Origin: VBKO01 sp036393835
GTDB lineage: Bacteria; Myxococcota; Myxococcia; Myxococcales; 40CM-4-68-19
Length of the DNA: 30,915 bases
Direction: 5' to 3'
Assembly: GCA_036393835.1 (NCBI GenBank)
Contig: DASWGI010000321.1
Span: forward strand, 1 to 30,915
Shown: piece after piece, positions 1 to 11,298 of the stretch
Layout: the number at the start of each line of letters is the position of its first letter
How positions within the stretch are numbered: position 1 is the stretch's first letter
Notes under the pieces: model-generated
Told to the model about the DNA's origin: nothing
What the model saw: only the letters and a program-made list of their open reading frames with translations
Database searches by the model: none
Translations under genes and position numbers: made by a program

Positions 1-1760
<1,760 letters not shown>

Positions 1761-1831
1761 GGCGTGCGTGTAACACCAAAGGCACCCTGCTGACGCGCGC
1801 ATTCGCGCCCGCCCTGCCCGCCGGCCGGTGC

Positions 1832-1837
1832 TAAGTT
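1832..1837 (+). promoter_or_regulatory. Candidate -10 box for rnj (TAAGTT)
   Basis: TAAGTT fits TAnnnT and lies 8 nt before the GTG at 1846, which has no Shine-Dalgarno. No good -35 hexamer is visible. The spacing would place the transcription start at or next to the start codon. This argues for GTG 1846 over the in-frame GTG at 1828, which would lie upstream of the box. Confidence 0.4.
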
Positions 1838-1845
1838 GCGCCGCC

Positions 1846-3531
1846 GTGGAGACCGCCCCCGCACCCGTGCGCCTCGTCCCGCTCGGCGGCCTGGGCGAGG
1901 TGGGCATGAACTGCCTCGCGGTCGAGACCCCCGAGTCGCGCGTGGTGGTGGACTGCGGCGTGCTCTTCCCCGGCGGCGAGGCCGCGCTCGGCGTCGAGAT
2001 CATCACGCCCGACTTCGCGCACCTGCGCACGCCGGGACCGCCGGTGGCGGCGGTGTTGCTCACCCACGCCCACGAGGACCACGTCGGCGCGTTGCCGTAC
2101 CTCTTGCGCGAGCACCCGGACGCCTCGGTGTGCGGCACCCGCTACACACTCGCCGTGGTGAAGGAGAAGCTCGCCGAGCACGGCATCTCGCCGCGGTTCG
2201 TCGAGATGTCCCCGCGCGCCGTGACCCGCGTCGGCGGTCTGGAGGTCGAGCCGCTCCAGGTGACCCATTCCATTCCTGACGCGGTCGGCTACGCGCTGCG
2301 GACGCCGGCGGGGGTGGTGGTGCACACCGGGGATTTCAAGGTGGACTGGTCGCCCCCCGATGGGCGCCTGCTCGACGTGCGCCGCTTCGCGGAGCTGGGA
2401 GAGGAGGGCGTCGCCTGCCTGCTCAGCGATTCGACGAATGCGGAGCGGGAGGGGACCAGCGTCTCGGAGAGCCAGGTGGCCGAGGCGATGGCGCGCATCT
2501 TCGGCGCGCCGTACGCGCGCGGGCGCATCGTGGTGGCGACGTTCGGCTCCAACATCCACCGCGTGCAGAGCGTGGTGCGAGCCGCGCTCCAGCACGGCCG
2601 CAAGGTGTGCCTGCTGGGGCGCTCGATGCAGCAGAACGTCCGCCTGGCGCTGGAGATGGGCTACCTGCGATGTCCTCCCGAGCTGTTCGTCGATCCGGAG
2701 GCCGCCGACCACTTCGCGCCGCGCGAGCTGGCTGTGGTCTGCACCGGGGCACAAGGAGAGCCGCACAGCGCGCTCAGCCGCCTCGCGCTCGGCGAGCACC
2801 CCACGGTCAAGCTGGAGAAGAGCGACCTGGTCATCTTGTCGTCGCGCAGCATTCCCGGCAACGAGCGGGACGTCGCCAACCTCATCGACCACCTCGTCCG
2901 GCGCGGGTGCCGCGTGCTCTCCACGATGGGGGACGGCGGCGAGCTCATCCACACCACCGGCCATGCCTGCCAGGGCGAGCAGCGGATGATGATCGACCTG
3001 GTGCGCCCGCGCTCTTTCGTGCCCGTCCACGGAGAGTTCCGCATGCTCGCCGCGCACGCGCGCACCGCGGAAGCGGCCGGGGTCGACCCGCGCGGCTGCC
3101 TGGTCGCCGAGGACGGCGACGTCATCGAGCTGCGCGCGGGGCAGCCCGCGGCCGTGGTGCCCGGCGGCGCCGCGGCCGGGCGCATCTACCTGGACTCGCG
3201 CGGCGCGTTCGCGGACGTGGGCGAGGTGGTGCTCCGCGACCGCAAGCTCCTGGCCGACAGCGGCATGCTGGTCTGCCTGTGCGTGCTGGACCGCAAGTCG
3301 GGCGCCCTGCTGCGCGATCCGGAGCTCCTGGGCCGCGGCGTCGCCGGGTTGGACGAGACGCGGCTCGCGCAGGCGCGCTCCGCCGCCCTGGCCGCGCTGG
3401 AGGAGCTGCTCCCGGCCCAGCGCACCGACCACGCCTCGGTCGAGGAAGCGTTGCGCCGCGCGGTGCGATCGGTGTTCAAGAAGGGATTCGAAAAGCGGCC
3501 CATGGTGCTGCCCGTCGTCCTGGAGATGTGA
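1846..3531 (+). CDS. rnj: Ribonuclease J (metallo-beta-lactamase/beta-CASP RNase)
   Basis: RNase J combines endonuclease and 5'-3' exonuclease activity in RNA maturation and decay. The 561-residue product has the expected family length. It begins with VRLVPLGGLGEVGMNC, the typical N-terminal strand and GEVGMN motif. The zinc site HAHEDH lies at residues 74-79, followed by HTGDFKVDWSP, DSTNAEREGTS and the beta-CASP motifs including SSRSIPGNE, HTTGHA and PVHGEFRML. A C-terminal RNase J domain follows. GTG 1846 is chosen because a TAnnnT box sits directly before it; GTG 1828 would add six residues. The gene is divergent from the helicase with about 85 bp between starts, and is followed after 10 nt by yajQ, with which it is probably co-transcribed. 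Confidence 0.95.
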   Translation: METAPAPVRLVPLGGLGEVGMNCLAVETPESRVVVDCGVLFPGGEAALGVEIITPDFAHLRTPGPPVAAVLLTHAHEDHVGALPYLLREHPDASVCGTRYTLAVVKEKLAEHGISPRFVEMSPRAVTRVGGLEVEPLQVTHSIPDAVGYALRTPAGVVVHTGDFKVDWSPPDGRLLDVRRFAELGEEGVACLLSDSTNAEREGTSVSESQVAEAMARIFGAPYARGRIVVATFGSNIHRVQSVVRAALQHGRKVCLLGRSMQQNVRLALEMGYLRCPPELFVDPEAADHFAPRELAVVCTGAQGEPHSALSRLALGEHPTVKLEKSDLVILSSRSIPGNERDVANLIDHLVRRGCRVLSTMGDGGELIHTTGHACQGEQRMMIDLVRPRSFVPVHGEFRMLAAHARTAEAAGVDPRGCLVAEDGDVIELRAGQPAAVVPGGAAAGRIYLDSRGAFADVGEVVLRDRKLLADSGMLVCLCVLDRKSGALLRDPELLGRGVAGLDETRLAQARSAALAALEELLPAQRTDHASVEEALRRAVRSVFKKGFEKRPMVLPVVLEM

Positions 3532-3536
3532 GGAGG
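3531..3536 (+). promoter_or_regulatory. Strong Shine-Dalgarno of yajQ
   Basis: AGGAGG overlaps the last base of the RNase J stop codon and lies 5 nt before the yajQ ATG. It fixes the start at 3542 and contrasts with operon-leading genes nearby, which lack such a site. Confidence 0.75.
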
Positions 3537-3541
3537 GAGCC

Positions 3542-4036
3542 ATGCCGTCCTTCGACATCGTCAACAAGGTGAACGAGCAGGAGGTCGACAACGCGTTCCA
3601 GCAGGCGCGCAAGGAGATCGAGCAGCGCTACGACTTCAAGGGCACGGACACCCACGTCGAGAAGAAGGAGAAGGAGAAGGGCATCCAGATCCGCAGCTCG
3701 ACCGAGCAGCGCCTGGAGGCCGCGCGCGAGGTCCTGGTGCAGAAGCTCGCCAAGCGCGGCATCAGCCTGCGGGGCGTCAAGTACGGGCCGGTCGAGCAGA
3801 GCGGCAAGACCGTGCAGCAGCTGCTCACCTTCGCCCAGGGCATCGAGTCCGAGAAAGCCAAGGCGATCGTGAAGCTGATCAAGGACTCCAAGCTCAAGGT
3901 GCAGGGCGCCATCCAGGGCGAGAGCGTGCGCGTCTCCGGCAAGTCGCGGGACGACCTGCAGCAGGTCATCCAGCTCGTCCGCGGCAAGCAGGACGAGCTG
4001 GGGGTGGACACCCAGTTCGAGAACTTCCGCGACTGA
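3542..4036 (+). CDS. yajQ: YajQ family nucleotide-binding protein (UPF0234)
   Basis: The 164-residue protein starts MPSFDIVNKVNEQEVDNAFQ and contains the family hallmark RYDFKGTDTHVE, then KRGISLRGVKYG and a final VDTQFENFRD. Together these give a full-length YajQ, whose fold is two ferredoxin-like domains. Members bind nucleic acid or nucleotides, and the Xanthomonas homologue is a cyclic-di-GMP effector; whether this one binds c-di-GMP cannot be told from sequence. It is a soluble cytoplasmic protein with no signal or membrane segment. It sits 10 nt behind RNase J with an excellent Shine-Dalgarno, so it is probably the second gene of that operon. Confidence 0.95.
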   Translation: MPSFDIVNKVNEQEVDNAFQQARKEIEQRYDFKGTDTHVEKKEKEKGIQIRSSTEQRLEAAREVLVQKLAKRGISLRGVKYGPVEQSGKTVQQLLTFAQGIESEKAKAIVKLIKDSKLKVQGAIQGESVRVSGKSRDDLQQVIQLVRGKQDELGVDTQFENFRD

Positions 4037-4060
4037 CGGGTCGGGCGCGGACCGGCCGGA

Positions 4061-4089
4061 CTGGACCGCCGCCTCGGAACGGTTATAGA
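4061..4089 (+). promoter_or_regulatory. Candidate sigma-70 promoter of rimO
   Basis: CTGGAC (4061-4066), a 17-nt spacer, then TATAGA (4084-4089). The predicted transcript would start about 22 nt before the GTG of rimO. The -10 is good and the -35 is moderate. Confidence 0.45.
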
Positions 4090-4118
4090 AGCACCCCCTT
4101 TCCCGAAAGAACCCGTTC

Positions 4119-5576
4119 GTGCAGAAAACGGTCCTCTCCGCTCGGCCCACGCTGTACTTGCTGTCGCTCGGCTGCCCGAAGAACAGGGTGGACAGCGAGG
4201 TCATGCTCGGCACGCTCCTCGAGCAGGGATACGAGCTGGTCCAGGACCCGCAGCAGGCGGAGGTCGTGCTGATCAATTCCTGCGCCTTCATCGGCGAGGC
4301 GAAGCAGGAGTCGATCGACGCCATTTTCGAGCACGCCCGGTACAAGGAGACGGGCCGGTGCAAGGCGCTGGTGGTCGCCGGCTGCCTGACCCAGCGGTAT
4401 GCGGACGTGCTGCAGCAGGAGATGCCGGAGGTCGACTATTTCGTCGGCACTTCGGCCTACCCGCGCATCGCGGAGATCATCCGGGGCGAGCGCGACCGCG
4501 CCGTCATTCCCGATCCGGACTACATCGCCGACGCGCGCACGCCCCGTCGCAATTCGATGCCGCGCTGGACCGCGTACGTGAAGATCAGCGAGGGCTGCGA
4601 CAACCAGTGCAGCTTCTGCATCATCCCCACGCTGCGCGGCGCGCAGCGCAGCCGTCCCATCGCCGACATCGTCGAGGAAGCGCACCGGCTGGTCCAGCAG
4701 GGCGCCGTGGAGCTGAACCTCGTCGCCCAGGACCTCACCGCGTACGGCCACGACCTCCCCGGCCGGCCCAGGCTGCACCACCTGCTCCAGGCGCTCCGGG
4801 AAGTGCCGGCGCGCTGGATCCGGCTGCACTACGCCTACCCCCGCGACTTCCCCGACGAGTTGATCGACGCGCTCGCCGAGCAGCCCAACCTCGCGCGCTA
4901 CCTCGACATGCCCCTTCAGCACATCGCCGATCCCGTGCTGCGGCGGATGAAGCGGGGCCGCGACTCGGCCTGGGTGCGGAGGCTGGTGCGCAAGCTGCGC
5001 GACCGGGTGCCCGGGCTCACCTTCCGCACCAGCTTCATCGTCGGCTTCCCCGGCGAGACCGAGGAGCAGTTCCAGGAGCTTTGCGATTTCGTCGAGGAGA
5101 TGCGCTTCGAGCGCGTCGGGGTCTTCCAGTTCTCTCGCGAGGAAGGCACCGCGTCCAACGACCTGGGCGGCCAGCTCCCCGCCCGGACCAAGGCCGCGCG
5201 GCAGAAGAAGCTCCTCGGAATCCAGAGGAAGATCAGCAAGATGCATCAGCAGGCCCTGGTGGGGCGCACGCTGGAGGTGCTGGTCGAAGGCGTCAGCGAG
5301 GAGACGGACCTCCTGCTCGAGGGCCGCTGGATGGGCCAGGCGCCGGAGATCGACGGCAAGGTGTACGTGAACCGGGGCCAGGCCGCGCCCGGCCAGATCG
5401 TCCCGGTGCTCGTCGAGCAGGCGGGAGACTACGACCTGGTGGGCGGGATCGCGGGAGCGCACGGCCCTGCCGCGGCGCTGGCCCCGGCGCGCGCGCAGCT
5501 TCTCGGAACCGCCCTGCCGGTCGAAGCGACGGCTGCCCGCATGCCGCGGCCCCGGTTCCCCATCCTCTCGCACTGA
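4119..5576 (+). CDS. rimO: Ribosomal protein S12 methylthiotransferase RimO
   Basis: Radical-SAM enzyme that methylthiolates an aspartate of ribosomal protein S12 using two [4Fe-4S] clusters. The N-terminal MTTase domain shows its three cysteines in SLGCPKN, INSCAFIG and AGCLTQRY. The radical SAM cluster is CDNQCSFC, starting at Cys160. The pattern LGCPKNxVDSE and the LNLVAQDLTAYG segment favour RimO over the tRNA enzyme MiaB. A TRAM domain follows. At 485 residues it is about 40 longer than usual because of an Ala/Pro-rich tail after DYDLVGGI with no recognisable motif. The start is GTG 4119, just before the conserved first strand, with no strong Shine-Dalgarno. It probably has its own promoter at 4061-4089. 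Confidence 0.94.
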   Translation: MQKTVLSARPTLYLLSLGCPKNRVDSEVMLGTLLEQGYELVQDPQQAEVVLINSCAFIGEAKQESIDAIFEHARYKETGRCKALVVAGCLTQRYADVLQQEMPEVDYFVGTSAYPRIAEIIRGERDRAVIPDPDYIADARTPRRNSMPRWTAYVKISEGCDNQCSFCIIPTLRGAQRSRPIADIVEEAHRLVQQGAVELNLVAQDLTAYGHDLPGRPRLHHLLQALREVPARWIRLHYAYPRDFPDELIDALAEQPNLARYLDMPLQHIADPVLRRMKRGRDSAWVRRLVRKLRDRVPGLTFRTSFIVGFPGETEEQFQELCDFVEEMRFERVGVFQFSREEGTASNDLGGQLPARTKAARQKKLLGIQRKISKMHQQALVGRTLEVLVEGVSEETDLLLEGRWMGQAPEIDGKVYVNRGQAAPGQIVPVLVEQAGDYDLVGGIAGAHGPAAALAPARAQLLGTALPVEATAARMPRPRFPILSH

Positions 5577-5605
5577 TCCCCGACTCCCGGCAGCGTCTTC
5601 TGGGG

Positions 5606-5611
5606 TAGAAG
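5606..5611 (+). promoter_or_regulatory. Candidate -10-like box directly before an unknown gene
   Basis: TAGAAG lies 6 nt before the ATG at 5618 and no Shine-Dalgarno is present. The sixth base is G, not the consensus T, so it is a weaker match than the other start-proximal boxes in the window. Confidence 0.25.
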
Positions 5612-5617
5612 GGCGCC

Positions 5618-6139
5618 ATGCCCCAGGGGCTGGACAAGGCGCAGTTCCTCGCGCGCCTCGATCCGCTGCTCACGGCGGCGGGGATGTCGCGCGTGTACCC
5701 CGAGGCGCGCGACCCGGCGGCGTACGCCGCCAGCCTCGCCCTGGCGGGGCTCCCTCACTACGACGATCTGTGGACGGGCGACCTGGGCGAGGTGGTCGCG
5801 CTGATCGCCGTCGCCTCCGGCGCGCGGCTGACCGGGGCCGATCTGGTGAGGCGGGCGGAGATGCTCGCCGAGCGCGTCGCCGCGATGAAGGACCGCGTCA
5901 ACGGCCCGGTGCAGGCCCTCCAGCTCGTCGTCTACGAGCGCCCCGTCCCCGCGCAGGAGCGCGAGTTCGTGCTCGACCAGGCGCGGAAGGCGGGCGTGTT
6001 CCCCCTGGCGCGCGCGCGCGTCGCGACCTGGGTGTTCGCCCTCGGGGAGCTCGCGCTGCACGCCACCCGGTTTCCCGGGTGGCCGGCCCAGCTCGGCTCG
6101 ACCGAGCTGCGCAAGCTGCTCATGTCCCCGGCTGCCTGA
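5618..6139 (+). CDS. Hypothetical protein, 173 residues
   Basis: I do not recognise this family. The product begins MPQGLDKAQFLARLDPLL and is a soluble-looking, mostly helical protein without signal peptide, membrane segment or cysteine motif. The central part, around VQALQLVVYERPVPAQEREF and VATWVFALGELALHATRFPGWP, has alternating hydrophobic segments that look like a small alpha/beta domain. It ends in GSTELRKLLMSPAA. Codon use matches its neighbours, with strong G/C at third positions, and the opposite-strand frame is poor, so the gene is likely real. It lies 41 nt after rimO and converges with dnaJ. Confidence 0.75.
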   Translation: MPQGLDKAQFLARLDPLLTAAGMSRVYPEARDPAAYAASLALAGLPHYDDLWTGDLGEVVALIAVASGARLTGADLVRRAEMLAERVAAMKDRVNGPVQALQLVVYERPVPAQEREFVLDQARKAGVFPLARARVATWVFALGELALHATRFPGWPAQLGSTELRKLLMSPAA

Positions 6140-6204
6140 CGAGTCGCCCGGTATTCGGCTGCGCTGCGCCTTTCCCAGCCCGGACGTCATGGAATGCGTT
6201 CTAG

Positions 6205-7362
6205 CTATGCCACGTCCTCTTCCTGCCCGGCCTCCTCGGCACCGAACATTTCGCGCACCTTGTCGAAGAACGACTTCGACTGCGGGTGCGCGTCCTCGCC
6301 CGAGATGGCGGCGAACTGCTCGAGCAGCTCGCGCTGCTTGCGGGTCAACTTCTCCGGCACCTCGACGGTGATGCGCACGTGCTGGTCGCCGCGCTGGTAG
6401 CCGTTCAGGCTGGGGATCCCCTTGCCCTTGAGCCGGAACACCTTCCCGCTCTGCGTTCCCGAGGGGATCTTCATCTTCACCTTGCCGTCGAGCGTCGGGA
6501 CGCCGATCTGGGCCCCCAGCGCGGCCTGCGTGAAGCTGATCGGGACCTCGCAGATGACCTCGGTATCCTCGCGGATGAAGATGGGGTGCTCCTGCACGTG
6601 GACCACGACGTACAGGTCGCCCGGAGGGCCGCCCCTCTCGCCGGGCTCGCCCTCGCCCGACAGCTTGAGGCGCGTGCCGGTGTCGACGCCCGCCGGCACC
6701 TTCACGCTGAGCATGCTCTCGTGCTCGACCTTGCCCGCGCCCTTGCACGCCTGGCACGGGTCGGTGACCACCTTGCCGGTCCCCTGGCAATGGCCGCACG
6801 GCCGCGCGATCTGGAAGAACCCTTGCGTGAGCCGCAGCTCGCCCGTGCCGTGGCAGGTCGGGCACTGCTTGGGCCCCGTTCCGGGCTTCGCTCCCGAGCC
6901 ACGGCACGCGTCGCAGCTCTTGTGCCGCGGGATCTTCACCTTCGCCTCGGTGCCGAAGGCGGCTTCGGTGAAGCTGATCTCCAGGTTGTAGCGGAGGTCG
7001 GTCCCGCGGCTGCGCGCGGCCCGGCCGCGGCGTCCGCCGCCGCCGAAGATGTCGCCGAAGATCCCCTCGAAGATGTCGTTGATGTTCGCGCCACCGAATC
7101 CCTGGTCGAACGGGCTGGGGCGGAACCCGCCGGGGGCCTGGTGGCCGAAGCGGTCGTAGCGGGCGCGCTTCTCCGGGTCGGAGAGCACCTCGTACGCCTC
7201 GGAGATCTCCTTGAACTTCTCCTCGGCCTTCTTGTCGCCTTCGTTCTTGTCGGGGTGGAACTGGACGGCGAGCTTGCGGAAGGAGCTCTTCAGCTCCTGC
7301 GCGGAGCAGGTCCGTTCGACGCCGAGCACTTCGTAGTAGTCGTGCTTGGGGTGGGGCTGCAC
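6205..7362 (-). CDS. dnaJ: Chaperone DnaJ (Hsp40)
   Basis: Co-chaperone that delivers unfolded clients to DnaK and stimulates its ATPase. The 385-residue type I DnaJ has a J domain with HPD at residues 36-38, a Gly/Phe-rich linker (FGGANINDIFEGIFGDIFGGGG) and four zinc-binding repeats CDACRGSG, CPTCHGTG, CGHCQGTG and CQACKGAG. The C-terminal client-binding domain follows, with GDLYVVVHVQEHPIFIRE and GKGIPSLNGYQRGDQ. All expected elements are intact. The start is GTG 7362, since no in-frame ATG precedes the J domain. It is the last gene of the hrcA-grpE-dnaK-dnaJ block, 118 nt behind dnaK. That gap contains its own promoter candidate. Confidence 0.97.
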   Translation of the reverse strand: MQPHPKHDYYEVLGVERTCSAQELKSSFRKLAVQFHPDKNEGDKKAEEKFKEISEAYEVLSDPEKRARYDRFGHQAPGGFRPSPFDQGFGGANINDIFEGIFGDIFGGGGRRGRAARSRGTDLRYNLEISFTEAAFGTEAKVKIPRHKSCDACRGSGAKPGTGPKQCPTCHGTGELRLTQGFFQIARPCGHCQGTGKVVTDPCQACKGAGKVEHESMLSVKVPAGVDTGTRLKLSGEGEPGERGGPPGDLYVVVHVQEHPIFIREDTEVICEVPISFTQAALGAQIGVPTLDGKVKMKIPSGTQSGKVFRLKGKGIPSLNGYQRGDQHVRITVEVPEKLTRKQRELLEQFAAISGEDAHPQSKSFFDKVREMFGAEEAGQEEDVA

Positions 7363-7427
7363 GAAGGTTCGACCTCGAGACGGTAGGCGTCAAAAGCCGG
7401 CCGCCCAGCAGGCAGTTCGACAGGCCA

Positions 7428-7455
7428 AACGTAAGGCAGCGACAACGCTTGTCAA
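7428..7455 (-). promoter_or_regulatory. Candidate promoter of dnaJ in the dnaK-dnaJ gap
   Basis: On the minus strand a perfect TTGACA (7455-7450) is followed after 16 nt by TACGTT (7433-7428), which fits TAnnnT. It would give a leader of about 60 nt, allowing dnaJ to be transcribed independently of dnaK. Confidence 0.45.
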
Positions 7456-7480
7456 TAACCCGCGCCGGCGCGCCGGTCTT

Positions 7481-9370
<1,890 letters not shown>

Positions 9371-9398
9371 GCGGTGTGCCGCCCCTCCGCGGAAGGCT

Positions 9399-9428
9399 AG
9401 ATTGGACGGAACCGGGGCGGCTGGTCAA
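9399..9428 (-). promoter_or_regulatory. Possible promoter of dnaK
   Basis: On the minus strand TTGACC (9428-9423) is followed after 18 nt by CAATCT (9404-9399), within the 82-nt grpE-dnaK gap. The -10 is imperfect and I see no clear heat-shock-sigma consensus. Confidence 0.28.
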
Positions 9429-9452
9429 CAAAGGGAAACGTAGGCAAAACAC

Positions 9453-10136
9453 CTACTTGCCGTCCCCGGAGGGCGCTGAACCATCGGAGGCCGCCGGGGG
9501 AGGCGCACCGGCGGATCGGGGCCGGGCGACCACCACCGCGGCAGGGCGCACCAGTCGTTCGTTCAGCTTGTACCCGCGCGACATCTCCGACACCACGGTG
9601 CCCGCGGGCGCGTCGGACTCCTGCTGCATGAGCGCCTCGTGCAGGTTCGGGTCGAACGGCTGGCCCAGCGCCGAGAAGCCGGTGACGCCGTGCTTGGCGA
9701 GCGTGTTCTCGAGCAGCTTCTGCACCAGCTTCACTCCCTCGATCACCTGGCGCAGGTCGTGCTCCTCGGCGTGATCGACGGCGCGCTCGAGGTTGTCCGC
9801 CACCGGCAGGAAATCCTTGAGCAGCCGTTCGATACCGAACTTCTGCGCGTCCTCCCTCTCCTTGGTGGCGCGCTTCTTGAAGTTGTCGAACTCCGCCGCG
9901 ACCCGCAGCAGCCGCTCGTGCGTGTCCTTGAGCCGCTCCTGGGTCTCGCGCGCGCGGCTCATCGATTCCTCCAGCATGGCCGAGAGCTGCGCCGCCTTGC
10001 GCTCCAGCTCCTCGCGCGTGAGCGGCGGCTGCTCGGCCTGCGCCTCCTGCGGCGGCGGGGCCTCGGCCGGCTTCGCCGGCTGCGGGTCCTGCGGGCCGCC
10101 CGTCGGGGCGCCGTCGCCGTTCTGGTGCTCGGACAA
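9453..10136 (-). CDS. grpE: Nucleotide exchange factor GrpE
   Basis: Releases ADP from DnaK. The 227-residue protein has a Pro/Gln/Glu-rich disordered N-terminus (residues 1-38), a long coiled coil beginning near LTREELERKAAQLSAMLEES, the signature RVAAEFDNFKKRATKEREDA, and a C-terminal beta domain with GFSALGQPFDPNLHEALMQ and VVSEMSRGYKLNERLVRPAAVVVA. The start is taken as TTG 10136. An AGGAG lies about 9 nt upstream in the 12-nt gap after hrcA, and the next in-frame methionine would remove the first 50 residues. A short low-complexity tail follows the beta domain. Confidence 0.95.
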   Translation of the reverse strand: MSEHQNGDGAPTGGPQDPQPAKPAEAPPPQEAQAEQPPLTREELERKAAQLSAMLEESMSRARETQERLKDTHERLLRVAAEFDNFKKRATKEREDAQKFGIERLLKDFLPVADNLERAVDHAEEHDLRQVIEGVKLVQKLLENTLAKHGVTGFSALGQPFDPNLHEALMQQESDAPAGTVVSEMSRGYKLNERLVRPAAVVVARPRSAGAPPPAASDGSAPSGDGK

Positions 10137-10148
10137 GGCGGTCTTCTC

Positions 10149-11237
10149 CTATCCTTCGGTGGGGTCGAGCGCCAGGCCGATGGCGCGAGCGGTGAACTCG
10201 ACCAGCGGGATGACGCGCGAGTAGTCCATGCGGGTGGGCCCGATCACGCCGAGCGCTCCGACGATCTCGCCCGCCCGGCGGTACGGAGCGGCGACGATGG
10301 ACAGCTCCGGCTCGGAGAAGCCGCTCTCCTTGCCGATGAAGATGGTCAGCTCCTCCGCGGCGAGCGTGCGATCCAGCACGTGCAGCAGGCGCTCCTTCTC
10401 TTCCAGGGCGCGGAAGAGCGCGCGCATCTTGGAGAGGTCCTGCGCCAGCGCCGGCTCCTCCAGGAAGCTCGCCTGCCCTTCGAGGTGCAGCGCGGGCTGC
10501 TCCGGCTGCATGGCGGCGGCGCCGAGGAGGAGGGCCCGCTCGCGCAGGCGCGACAGCTCGCTTCGCTGGGCGTCGCGCTCCGCCGCGAGCCGCGCGCGCG
10601 CCTCCTCCAGCGTCAGCTCGCCGAGCAGCGAGTTGAGGTAGTTCTGCGCCTCGATCAGCTCAGATTCGCTGGGGGGCGGCGAAGGCATCGCGAGCAGCCG
10701 GTTCTGCACCCGGCCCGAGGCCGAGACGAGCACGGCCAGGATGCGCCCCTCGCGCAGCTTGAGGAACTCGATCCGGCGCAGGCGCTCGCCCTGCGGGCGG
10801 GGCGAGGCGACCACGCCCGCATGCCGCGTGAGGCGGTGGAGGATGCGCGAGGCCTCGACCAGGAGGCCGTCCACTTGCGACGCGGCGTCCTTGGCCCGGC
10901 GCTCGATGAGCTCGCGCTCGGCCGCGAGCGGAGGCGTGAGGTGCAAGAGTACGTCGACGTAATACCGGTACCCGTGCGAGGTGGGCACGCGCCCGGCGCT
11001 GGTGTGCGGCTTCTCCAGGTACCCGAGCGCCTCCAGGTCCGCCATCACCGCGCGCACCGTGGCGGACGAGCAGTCGACCTCGGGCCGCCGCGCGACCGCA
11101 TGGCTGCCGACCGGCTCTCCGCCCTCGATGTGATCGCGCACGATGGACGCGAGGATGCGCCGCGCGCGCTCGTCGAGCGCGTCAGCCGCGCCCGGCCCAC
11201 CGGGGGCGCCGATCTGCCGCGTTGTCCCACCTGCCAT
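10149..11237 (-). CDS. hrcA: Heat-inducible transcription repressor HrcA
   Basis: HrcA represses chaperone genes by binding CIRCE operators and is itself kept active by GroEL. The 362-residue product has the N-terminal winged helix (RARRILASIVRDHIEGGEPVGS, then SSATVRAVMADLEALGYLEKPHTSAGR), the family motif VPTSHGYRYYVD, and the C-terminal IGPTRMDYSRVIPLVEFTA. The start is placed at ATG 11237; a second ATG at 11261 would add eight residues. It is first in the minus-strand block hrcA-grpE-dnaK-dnaJ and is divergent from the chemoreceptor gene with 61 bp between starts. No CIRCE inverted repeat (TTAGCACTC / GAGTGCTAA) is visible before it or elsewhere in the window. Confidence 0.95.
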   Translation of the reverse strand: MAGGTTRQIGAPGGPGAADALDERARRILASIVRDHIEGGEPVGSHAVARRPEVDCSSATVRAVMADLEALGYLEKPHTSAGRVPTSHGYRYYVDVLLHLTPPLAAERELIERRAKDAASQVDGLLVEASRILHRLTRHAGVVASPRPQGERLRRIEFLKLREGRILAVLVSASGRVQNRLLAMPSPPPSESELIEAQNYLNSLLGELTLEEARARLAAERDAQRSELSRLRERALLLGAAAMQPEQPALHLEGQASFLEEPALAQDLSKMRALFRALEEKERLLHVLDRTLAAEELTIFIGKESGFSEPELSIVAAPYRRAGEIVGALGVIGPTRMDYSRVIPLVEFTARAIGLALDPTEG

Positions 11238-11247
11238 GCCGCGATTT

Positions 11248-11253
11248 GTTCTA
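11248..11253 (-). promoter_or_regulatory. Candidate -10 box for the hrcA operon (TAGAAC)
   Basis: On the minus strand TAGAAC lies 10 nt before the ATG at 11237, with no Shine-Dalgarno between. There is no convincing -35. It falls between the two hrcA start candidates and so favours 11237. Confidence 0.3.
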
Positions 11254-11261
11254 GCGCACAT

Positions 11262-11289
11262 TTGCCCTTGCCGCTCGGCGGGATAGAGT
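11262..11289 (+). promoter_or_regulatory. Candidate promoter of the chemosensory operon
   Basis: TTGCCC (11262-11267), a 16-nt spacer, then TAGAGT (11284-11289), a TAnnnT match. The box ends 9 nt before the ATG at 11299, so the leader would be only a few nucleotides or absent. No Shine-Dalgarno is present. Confidence 0.42.
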
Positions 11290-11298
11290 GGGCCGCGA

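Noticed and set aside
1831..3612. Long open frame of nearly 600 codons antisense to RNase J
   Set aside because: It is His/Arg/Gly-rich and mirrors a strongly supported gene; such antisense frames arise from G/C bias at third positions. Similar ones opposite rimO, dnaK, cheA and hppA were dropped for the same reason.
9440..9456. Small inverted repeat GTAGG-N7-CCTAC at the end of grpE as a terminator
   Set aside because: A 5-bp stem without a proper T-run; too weak, and it would separate grpE from dnaK.
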